A DNA stretch of 64,000 bases from assembly GCA_964631325.1 (NCBI GenBank), contig CAZVWJ010000008.1, positions 23,371 to 87,370 on the forward strand, read 5' to 3'. The notes under the pieces are model-generated. The model searched no databases, had not been told where the DNA came from, and worked only from the letters and a program-made list of their open reading frames with translations. The first letter of the stretch is position 1. Each line of letters opens with the position of its first letter. Shown one piece after another: positions 25,101-37,100 of this stretch. Both the position numbers and the translations under genes were made by a program. The stretch comes from CAZVWJ01 sp964631325 (GTDB taxonomy: Bacteria; T1Sed10-126).

Positions 25101-28100
25101 GGCTGTCAGCATCAATATGCAGCCCAATCAGCGAAAGTCCGTTACCCGTGTCGCCGGCGGCGATTTCAAAAATACCCGAATCAATATCAACCGTTCCCTT
25201 GATAGTAGGATCAGAATCCGTACCCGTGGTAAAGGTAAGATTTGAAGTATCAACCAGCAAGCCGCTGGCAATTTCGTGGGTGGAATTATCAACGATCATC
25301 ACCGTATCTCCGTCGGAAGTCATCTTCAGGGCCTTACCTACAGTTTTGAAAGGATATTTATAGGAACCATTGTGCAGCTCGTCATCCCCCCGGGGTTGGG
25401 AAACATACCAGATCGGGCCGCTGTAAGGTGAGGGGTTAACCACAGTAAACGCGGCTGATGTGTCGTAGGCCCCGGTGTCGGTCCCGTCGTAGGCTTTTAT
25501 TCGCAGCTTTACCTGGGTGTCGTGAGTATAACCCATGTCGGTAAGCGAATCCCAGTTGAACGTATAAGTCTCCCCGTTTGCATCCCCGAGCACTGAATTC
25601 ACCGAACCGCTGAGCGTCGCCTCCGTATCCCAGGTTGCTCCCGAGTCATCGCTGATTTCCACGGTAACTGTACAATAATCGTTGTCGGCGTCGGTCAGCA
25701 CATAGGTGCCGCCCACCGCCGAACCGCCGACGTAAGCCGTGGAATCGGGATAATTTAGCTGGACCGAGGGAGCCTCGTTACCACTGACCACCTGAAATTC
25801 ATAACCCGCCCCCGCTGAATCTGCCCGGTCAGTTCCACCAGTGACTCCAATTCCGGTAATCAGAATAAAATTCATCGTATCACCCGGCGCAATTTTTCCC
25901 GGCCCCGGTTTGCCCTCCCACAAAGTGTCTGAAACGTTCTCCAGCACCAACTCCGTGTCCGCCGTGGTTGCCGGGGTTCCGTCCAACCGGTAAAACATTG
26001 AGGCAGTATCACCAACGCTGCTGTCAGCGCCGGTCACGTTAACCCGAAAAGTGAGCGGCGTGTCATTGAGCGTGTTCGAACCGTCTAATTGATCCCGGCT
26101 CAGGGTACTAATGGAGTCGGTAACCTCAATGGTTCCGGTATCAATTACCGGTTTTACCCGGTATACGTAACCGACGCCGGACGAATCGGCCTGGTCTTCT
26201 TCGCCACCTCCGGTCAGGGCCGCGTGAACCATAAACGAAATTGAATCCCCCGGATCAAAATCAGCCGGTGCCAGCGTTCCCGACCAGGTATCAGCACTGC
26301 TATTGCTCAGCGCAAGCTCTGTATCCCCCGTTGTGGGAACGCCTCCGTCCCGGCGGTAATACACGGAAACCGTATCCGTATATAGAACGCGGACTGAAAA
26401 CTGATGGGTGTCACCGGCGGAAAGGGCCCGGGTTGCGTTAAATTCAGGTCGACTCAAAGTGTCACTGCCATCCCCCACTGTAAGAGACGATGTATCTATA
26501 TCCGGGTGCACAATCCGCAGGCTTTCCGTGCCGGTAGTAGTCACCGCATAAGTGCCGGCGATTACCGCTGAACTGGAATCAGCAGTGTCAATATTCAAAC
26601 TGCCGCTGAAAACTCCGGCGTCCAGGGATACAGTGTCCGGTGTTATCAAACCCGGTATAACGCCCAGGTCCACGTCCCGATAAAAACAGGTGATTGTATC
26701 TCCATTGGGATCGGTAACCCAGACAGTAGCTGAAAAATCCTTGGTTGAGATGGCCCGGCCCGGTAAATTAAATCTAATTTTTCCATTCGCCGGGCCGGTT
26801 TGATCGACCTGGTTGGTCGGGCCCGGGGTCGGATCTGCCGCCGCCAGCCAGGCCGGGGAAATCAAACAGCCGTCCAGTTTGCGGGCCCAACTTTTATCAG
26901 CGGTAGTGGAAGTATAATGCTTCTGATCGAGAAGAACTCCGTTGTCATCCTCCAGCGTTACCGTATCTTCCGTGTTGTTCAGTCCATGAGCAGTGTAAAA
27001 ATTATTGACAGAAAGACCGATGCGAGACTGGGTATCACCATTACTGTCGTATATATAAATTTCTTCGTTGTTGGAACTCGCTCCGCTGGCATATAAAACA
27101 AGATAACCGTTCGCCGGGATTGAACCCTCAAGCTCGGCGCTGATACCTGAGGAAGCAACCGCTATTACCCAGCTATCCACATTTACCGAACTGGCCGTGG
27201 GATTATAAATTTCAATGAACTCCTCATCCTGGTCATCAAAAGTCCCATCGTTATCATGGTCGAGAGAATCAGGGTTGGGCATAAATTCATTCAACACCAG
27301 GGTATCCGCCGTGGCGTCCGTAGTGGTTGCATCGGTGAAAGTATCGGCGATCCCGGTATTCCCGCTTAAATGAATCATCAAGGAATTATCCCCGGCTGTA
27401 TTCGGATCGGTCTGAAAGTCGTAGACCACCTTTCCCCGCTCGGTCTTCCCGCTGGCCGGCGTCGTATCAGTTACCTCTGTCCCCGGCCCCGGAGCCGCAG
27501 TTATTTCATAGGCAAGCTGGGCCCCGAGCAATGTTTTCCCGGCGGCCGAATAGGCCCGGGCTTCAATTGTATCCAGACTGCCCGCCGGATTTGTGGCTGA
27601 TGAAGGATCTACCGTTATTGAGTTCACGTTAGCTCTTTCAACCGTTGCCTGGTTTGCCGCCGGTAGTCTCTTCACATTATTCCCGCTCGGATCCGAACTT
27701 ACCCAGAAAGTATCAGTTCCCGTGCCGGAAGGAACCGTAAGCCCCGGCCCACCGCCGCCACGAGAACCATAGGTGATTCCCACCGTATCCGGGTCAGTTG
27801 TGGAAAAATTAGATCCCATGATTATTACCAGGTAAGAATCCGCTCCCACCGAGTAAAGATAAGCCGAATCCGGATCAGAATTAAAATCGGCTTCATCCTG
27901 GGCGGTAACCTCAAGATAGCCGGGAGCATTAGAGTCGGTTAGACTGGGCTCGGGCCAGGAACCCGGAAATTTCATCTCTATGTACCCGTTTCTTCCCCCA
28001 ACCCCAAAATCAACTCCCGGGGTGTAGGTGAACTCCAGGGTCACTCCGCTGGCGCCGGGTACCGCCGCCTCTGCTCCCTGGATTATTGTCCCCGAACCCG

Positions 28101-31100
28101 TGTTTTTGTTGAACTCGGTCCCGTCGTTAGTATCCCCCATTGTCGCCACCGCCGGCACAAAATCCCAACCGTACTTGGAATTTGTATCCGTGGAGACCTC
28201 GTCGCGATAATATACGGCCGGGGAATTTCCCGCACTGGGAATTCCGTCGTATTCCTGAATTACATCCCCGGCCTGCGCCCACTCCCCCGCTGAGATGGCC
28301 TCACTCATTGCCGGCTGTTCATCCAGGGAGTTGTCAAAATCATCCCAGATAACCGCATCAACAAGCACATCGTTGCTGTTGTAAATTTTAATCCAACTGC
28401 TGGTCGAATAGATCCCCCATTCCTCCGACCCCGCTTGCTCATAAATATCCCAGTAGGTGTCTCCGGCATCCGTTCCACTGCCTCCGTCAATCGTATTTGT
28501 ATCCGAGGTACCGGTTGAATTATCATGGATGACTATATATTCTCCGGCGCTCAACGAACCGGTTAATACGTCAAGAAAAACACTGTCTCCCGTCTTCCCT
28601 TTCATATAATAACCGCTGGGCATCACCCCGCCGCTGGAGACATACAGCTCCACCCAGTCATCCCCGCTGCCGCCTCCATCACCGGACGGTGAAACTTCAT
28701 TGATCAGAACCGAGGCCGCCTCCAGGGTCTTGGTAATCGTATCCTCGGAAAAATTACCCGCCGGGTCTATAATCCGGGCGACAATTGTGTTCCCTCCCGC
28801 TTCCAGGGCGACCTCCGTTACCGTCCAGTCGCTGTTTGCCGTGTAGATCGGGGTATCCCCCGCCAGACTCCCGTTTACGTATATTTGCACCGTATCCCCG
28901 GCTTCACTGTTCGCCGAGGTGCCGCTGAGATCTATTTTTACCGCCGTGGTTGATCCCCCGCTCGCCGGGCTGGTAATCCCTACCAGCGGAACTACCGTGT
29001 CCAGGTCCACAATGATACTGGCTTCGGCAACCACCACACTGGTTGTCCCCTCCAGGTAAAGCTTCACCATTACCTCGTTGTTTCCCTCCGCCGGCAGGTT
29101 AACTCCGGAAAAATTCCAGTTTCCCCCGGTCACCGTGGTCGTATCTTCTACACTGCCTTCTACGTAAATCCGGACGCTATCCCCGTCCCCGGCCCCGGCC
29201 GTCGTGCCGCTGACATCTATAGAGGTCACGTGAGTATCGTGGCCATCGCCAGGATTGGTTATCGCTATCTCATAGGGGCTTATCGCTCCCCCGGTCTCCG
29301 GATTCGGGGTCGCCTCTTCCTCAAACGTCTGGTTCAGCTCCTCGCTTTTTTCGCCTAATTCGGAGGCGGCTCCGCCAACTTGAGCCCCTTCGTCTCCCAT
29401 CTTAACGCGATCCACCGAATGACCGTCGTTATCGTTATTGTCGGCCTGTTTCATTCCCGCATATCCCCCCTCCCAGCTAACTATATCCAGGGTCTCCCCG
29501 CTGTCATCGTAAAGAATTATGTAATCCCCCGTATTCCCCAGCCCAAATGAACTGCCCACATCGGTATCGGACCCATCGCCGGCCGTCCCCTGGGCGGCAA
29601 AATCAGGCAAATATCCATAATCGGTCCGGAACTGGCTGGCGTCGTTGGCAACGGTAAACGTCTCCCCCGCAGATGCCAGCCAGTTGGCGTCGGGAATCAC
29701 CCAGCTATCGCCGCCGCTTTCTTCCAGGTGTAAACCGTCGATAAGAAAAGTATCTCCGTTATTATATAGTTCAATGAATTCCCCGGCCGGTTCAGCAGAA
29801 GGGTCATACAGCACCTCGTTAATCACCAGGGTCTGCTCCCGGGTGGTCACAGAAACCTCCGCGGACAGGTTATCACCAAGGTTGGTTGCCTGGTCCCGGT
29901 AGCCCACTTTGAAAGAATACTGCTGGTTATCAGCCAGGCCCGTGATTATCGTAGTGTCCGTTGACATGCTCCCCAGCCGGCTGTCTGTATCACTGCTCCA
30001 GGTATTATCACCGCTGGTCACTCCCGTCCCTTGCTTGTAAAAAATTACGTATTCTCCGAACCCGCTCTGCGTATCAGGGTCACTGGTAAACGCGTCCCAG
30101 CCCAATTCGACGGCATAATGGCCGGTATCAGAAACGGCCGGGTTCTGAACCACCGAATCCGGCGCCGTCGTATCCAGGTTGACGGTAATCGTATCCCGGG
30201 CCAGTGTATCCGAACCACTGCCCGAACGCAGCAGGTGAGCAACCACCGAATCCCCCATCCCCGTCAAATCAACTGACGTGGCCGTCCACGTCGAATCGGC
30301 GTTATTATCTACCGTAGTTTCATCCACTTTCCCTCCATTTACGGTAATTATCACCGAATCTCCCGCATCAGCGTTAGTGCTGGTCCCGGAAACATCTATC
30401 GTGGCTACGTTGGTATCGTGGCCGTCAGCCGGAGAAGTAATATTTACATGAACCGGTAAGACCCTGAAAGTATCAGACCCGTCTGACCAGTGACCGGTGT
30501 CATAATAATCATTCCTCGACCAAGTGCGAACCCTCCAGTAATAAGTCTGGTCCCGGGCAAATTCACCAATCTGGGTATCGGAATTAGAAGTTGTAACCGT
30601 GGTATCAACCACCGGACTGGAAAAATCGGAATTATTATCGACCTGAATCTGGTAGCGGCTCTGACTTTTATATTTGCCCTCGTTGTCATTATGCGTCCAG
30701 TCAAAACTAATTGTTGTATAAGTGGTATCCTCGGAAACAGGAGCGTTTATCGCCGGCGCGACAGGAACAGTGTCATAGGCTTCTCCGGGGGTTCCGAAAA
30801 CCTGGTCTCCTCCCACCACTTCTCCGGAACTGATCGAAGAGCCCTTCCAGTCCGCATTCCGACTGTAGGTATGGGAAGTATCTGAAAGCTCCATTGCCTT
30901 TCCGCTTGTTGCCTGATCAACAACATAAGTATCAATTTTGGTTGCAGTTCCATCATTCAACATCAAATCCTCGGAACCCGCCATCCCGCTATTGACTGTA
31001 ATCCCGTCCTGATTTTGTTTTAATACTATGCAGTTTGAGGGGAATTCGTATATTTTCGTAGCCGTGTCGTAATCTTTGTCCAAAACAACAGCAAACTGTC

Positions 31101-34100
31101 CCGGCGACAGGTAGGTACTGGTTGTATCAGCAGTTGACGTTCCAATATCTCCATTAAATGGTATCAACCGATCACTGGACTCCGCATCCCCTGAAGGTTC
31201 CAGGTCATCCAGATACATCTCCCCCAGGTCAAAAGTTGCACTGGAGTCGTTGTATAACTCCACGTATTCATATTCTTCATTATTTTCTGTTCCCGGCTGG
31301 TCCCCCATAAATTCCGTTATTTTTACCTCACCCCGGTTTGGCGGAGGATAATAATTCCCATTTACAGTATCCGCGGAAACCTGGGCAGTCGTGGTTTTCA
31401 AATAGGCAGAGACTGAATCTCCCAGACCCTCCAGATTAACCGAAGCTGACCACGATTCCGAATCTGCGGTTATCTCGTAGGTATTCTCCAGGGAGCCGTT
31501 AACATAAAGATAGACGGAATCCCCCGAAAAACTCCAGGCGGTGGTCCCGGCCACCGTAATCGGACTCTGGGTCGTATCATAACCGTCTACCGGCGAAGTA
31601 ATCCCGACGCTGGAAACCCGGTAATTTACCGTATGGGTGTCCCAATCCACATCACTGCCGGAATATAGTTTTGCAACTACACTGTCCCCCACACCGGAGA
31701 TGGCCGCAGTGCCGCTCCAGTCCCCACTCGCATCTACCGTCACCGTGGTATTTAAGGATTCATTAGTATATATTTCTACCGTATCACTGGAGGTAGTGTT
31801 GATAGTAGTTCCTTTTACACTTATTTCGGAAGCACTGGTATCATGGCCGACCACCGGTGAAGCAATCGAGACTGAAGGGGGAGCATTTTGAATAGAAACT
31901 GTATCAAAATTGATAGCTTCGCCGGGCATGTTATTATCGGCTATTATTTTTAATAAGACTGTATCCGAATTCCCAATGATATTCGTCTGCTCGGTATATT
32001 CACTGGGAATTGCATTGGCACCGGTTTGATCGTTAAATTCCCAAATTTTCACCACACCCACGCCGGTATCAACAACCGCTTTAATAAAATCCGTACTTTC
32101 CAGGTCATTGGTCGTATCAGCCCGAATGGATACTTTTACTCGGGCAATTTCTAAGTCAGTTGAATCTAAAACCCTGGTGGCAAACGTTGAAGGTTCATCT
32201 AAATCCGCCCCCTCCATTTCGTTGTTCTGAACCTCCCACTGCTCAGATCCCCCGCTCCCCATTTCCGTATACCAACAGCCATACTTGTCCTCTGTAGCTC
32301 CGTTGGCCTCCACAGAAAAAGTATCGAAAAGTGGAATACAGGGTTTGTAATTAACGTTGATCAAATGAGTATCAGCCACCCGCCCGCCGGTCGAGGTATC
32401 ATAAAGCATGGCTTCCACTGCATCACCGAGTCCGTTAAGAGTGACATTGGACACCGTCCAACTGCTATCGGCATCTGCCTGAACTTCAGCCGCCGAACCC
32501 TGGACTACCCCATCAACCATTATTTCCACTGAATCACCGGCTTCCGCGTTAGCCGTAGTACCGGAAACAGTGATTGATTCCACGCAAGTATCGTGATTGT
32601 CCGAGGGGGAGGTGATTCCAACAGAAGCCGGGGGAGACAAATATTGAAATGTATCGGCACTCGTCCACCCGGAGGTACAACCCACGTTATCGTAAGCCAC
32701 TATTCGCCAGTGATAAGTGATTCCCTCATTCAACCCCGAAATTGCAGAATCAGAAGCAGTCAAAGTATCGTTAATAACCATCGGAGAAGCAAAAGTGCTC
32801 TGCGTATCAACTTGAAGCTGATAATGGGAAAACCCGGAATAATAATCCTGATGCCCCGCGGTATCAACACTATCAGTCCAACTAAACGAGACGTCGGCGG
32901 TCCAGGTATCTTCGCCGTCCGCCGGAGTTTGAAGGGTTGGAAGCGAGGGGCCGGTACTGTCAAGAATCATATAAACTGTATCTTCGGCCGTATAGCCGGT
33001 ATAATTTCGGGCTATAATAGAAAAAACGGCCCGGCCATCACTGTCATCACCAAGGCCGGAAATACTGAAATCCCCGTTTTCATCGGAATCAGTGTCGGCC
33101 TGATCATCAGCGTCCGTCGTAGAATTCCAGACCCATTGCACCGAAGAATCTTGCAGACCGTTATACTCACTAAACACATAACTGGTGTCCTTCGTGGTGG
33201 AGGTTACGGCCAATCCCCCGGAAAGATTGGAAATTTTAAAATAATAGGTATCCGCCGCCTCCGAATCAGCCACCGGACTGAAGGAAGTAAAATTAACCTG
33301 CGGGGGGGTTGTATCAACTCCGTCGGAAGGAATGTCCACTCCGGCTTCCGTCCCCTCAAAATGATACATCCCCCGCAAATAAGTAGTCGTTGAAACATCA
33401 GTATCCTCGTTTAGGCTGCCAAAAGGATAGGCCATGTCCACGTTGCTTTGATCTTCCCAATAATTAACCACTGCCACTGCAAAATGAGCACCGGAGGGGT
33501 GATTGTCCAACCATGAACGGGGGATAATAATTTCCGTGGTTGTATCCCCCGAATAACCACTGAAAAAATCCCACCCCGGTTCATCGGTTACATTCTGGGC
33601 AGCATCCCAGGTACCATCTGTCTGGGGCCGATATTCCAGGTAATCTGCATCTTCCAGACCGACCCAGTATTCCGGTTGAAACATTCCCCGGTTTCCGGCT
33701 CCCCACTGGTTGACACCGACTCCGTTGTTGTCCAGGGTATCAATAAATACCCCTATATCGCCAAGTGTACTATTATCCTGCCCATTCATCGCCACATAAA
33801 TGTTGTTGTTATCCCAGGAAAGATAGAGGGTTTTTCCCTCAACAGTTTCCATTTTTTCAAGACTCGGATACCAATCCCCGAGCGAACCGTCAGCACTTTT
33901 TGACTTGTATTGATCCGCCCTTACCACACTCCCCTCATTATTAACAAAAACTTCACAATATTCATTGATTACCTGGTCATTATCCGTAGTTTCATAGTTA
34001 GAACCGCTGGAACCGTAAGTGTAATCTTTACTGCTCATGCAGTCTACCAGGTCTACGTCACTGTCAGTCCCCCACGCATCAACATTGCCGGCATCATCAT

Positions 34101-37100
34101 TTTTAAAAAGCCCCAGCGAAACCCGAATAGTATCAGAAAAATCTACCCCGAGGGCCTCAAGGGGAATCGCACTTTCAAAAACATTGTTAGTGTGATGCTC
34201 GGTGTAAATCCCGGATCCGGTTTTAGTAAAAGAAGGATCAAGCGCATAAGTGGTGTCTCCGCTGCCATCACGATCGTCAATAATCAGCAGCGATTCCCAT
34301 TCGGCTGCTTCATTTACATGAGTAGCGGCTTCCGGTATTCCCCGGCCCATAAATTTTGTCTCACTGTCCGCACTGGTAGTAGTGGTATCCACGGCAAGCT
34401 GGATAATAACGTTATTCCCCACCCCGTCTTCTTCATTATTCATTTTTACTAATACATACAAATAATTGGTGTCGGCGATGAAACGCCACCTGTCTATGTC
34501 AAAATCCGGTTGTGGATTATCACGTTCATCTCCGTTAGCGTCTTCCCAGGCAAATTCATCGTTTGACACACCGACCGTCTGATCGGAGAGAGCGGGAAAC
34601 GAAGCCCAATCCGAACCGTCACCGTCACAAATGCGGCGGTTAATCACAAACGTATCACTACCATCCGACCAGGGGCTCGTTTCACCATAATCATCCCAGG
34701 TCCTGACCCGCCAGTAATAGGTATTATGCGTGGAAAGATTTACCTGACAGGTGGTCTCCGAAGTGGCAGTAGAAACTTTACCACTGTTCCAGGCCGTATC
34801 GGTCAGGGAGGAGTTATTGTAAGCCACAACCTGATAGGCTCCCTGTGTATCCCCCGAATCAGAATCATTAAACGACCAATCAAAAGTCGGATTATACGTA
34901 TTAAGCGGGGCTCCACCGGTCGGAGATAAAATTGTTGGTGTATCCGGGGCGGTGTTTTCCCCGTAACAATTGGTAGTGTCCGGAGTTCCGTCGACACCCC
35001 CGTAACTGCCGCAAGAATTACCCCAGTTATCATTATTGCTTCCATCCCCCGTTAACTTAACTCTTGATTTTTCCACTGAAACATTGTCCAGCGGCGAATA
35101 CCAATTTCCACCATCACCGGCAGTATCAACTTCAACATCCGAACCGCTGCCACTGCCCCCGTCATATAAAACTAATTGATCAATCGTAGCATTAATCGAG
35201 ATGGCATCCACAATATCGGCGGGGATGGTAGTTGCCGCTTCCTCATCTTCTATCAAACAATACTTCTGAGAAGGAATGGTTTCTCCTATATCTATATCAT
35301 TAACTTCCTCGGTGGTTCCTTCAAACAAAGACCAGCCGGCAATTAATATTGGATCGGCTTCATGATTATAAAGTTCCAGGTATTCACTATCTCCTTCCAT
35401 TACTTCCGTTATATAGATGCCCACCGTTGTAATTGTGTAATTTTCAATCGCTTCCCCCGGAGTCCCCCCGTGCCACTGCGCTTCATTTGTGTCATAAAAA
35501 GCTTTTAACCCGCTTCGCCAGTTGGAAGAGGAAGTCCCCGCCCCGGGGGAATTAACATCTACCCGCTGAAAGCTTCGGTATTCTCCATCTTTTCCAATAT
35601 TTGGATACGTGGTCGGTGTCGAATCAATTGAATTTCCGTCTAAATCGACTAATTCTGCCTGTTCCCCACTTTCATTATAATTCACTGCATCCGTTAAATC
35701 CGGGGTGGTATTTCTAAAATCATTTCCATCCGCAATCAAAAAATAGGAACCCGGCATAACTACCGTGTCATCCATAGTCGAAGCCGACCATTCCCCAGAT
35801 CCCCCTATTTTTAAATCCCACTGGGCGGAACCGTCGCCCAAAATTACACATTCCGTTGAACTCCTGTTGTACAATTCAGTCCATTCAGTACTTCCGTCCC
35901 AGAATACTTCACTGATTACTATGTCCCGGGGCTGCTGGGGCGAACTATTTTTTCCACCCGCCGTGGCTCGATTTAAGACGCCGGCATTACTGTAATAACA
36001 AAAATATTTCGTATTACGCCAGTTCCCCTCGGTATCTCCTTCATCCCTGTCAATTTTTTCAAAAGAATAAGAGTTTTCATCCAGGGAAGAATAATCCCAC
36101 CCGGAAGCAAAAGTAGAAACAATACTATCGCCGCTATCCCGCAGACTAATTGTTTCATTAGAAGAATTACTAAAACCGCTGCTACCTAATGCAGCGCCGC
36201 CTGTGAGAATTGTAGCCGAAGCTGGAAAATCGTAGGGAGTTTCCCCCGACGAACCGTAATCGTGATCCAGAATTACCGCATAGCTGTTGGCAGGAATAGA
36301 AGTTGAATTAGTCGTCGGGTCAGGATCATTTAAATTAGCGCTCGCATCCTTACCACTGTCCCAGGTTTCAATATCATCCCAGCTTGAACCGTCACCAATG
36401 TCATAACTATTAACGTCTATTGAGGAGCCGGTAGGATTATATATTTCGACAAATTCCATCTCATATTCATCAGTAGGATTGACCATTACCTCGGTTACAA
36501 CGGGATAATCCCCAACGTCATAAGAATAATTAGAACCACCGTTGTTATCCCCCGAAAGAGTGACTAAATCCCGTTCATAATCTGAGCTGTATCCTCCGTA
36601 AGTTGATTCACTTACCGTGGTGGTTATTGCGTAATATTCTACCGTTGTGCCAGCCGATTGTTCTGGAATCCGGGCGTAATAGGTTGAGCCACTGCCGTAA
36701 GCTTTGACCACAGAAGAGCTACTCCAGCCGTCGGTGGTGTAACGCACGAGCACATTTTCTTCGGCAGATTTGGAAGCACTTAAAGTTATCTTGATATGAG
36801 GAGCGACCCCGCTGCTTACCTTTTCCAAATCCTGAACGGAAGAAATTGAAATCGGGCTTGCCGAAGTTTCCAATACCGCAAAGTCACAATTGCCAGTATA
36901 CCCTTCATCATAAAATCTAAATGTATAATAATTACCGTCCGTAAGACTCTGGAGCGCCATATTATTTAAATTACCAGCATTGTAGGTAACATCATAATAT
37001 ATCGAATTAAGATTTACATTCCCCTCTGTTGACCACTGATTACCCCAGTCCCAATTTTCAAACTTAAATTCATTATTACTGGCACTCGAAATCTGTATGG

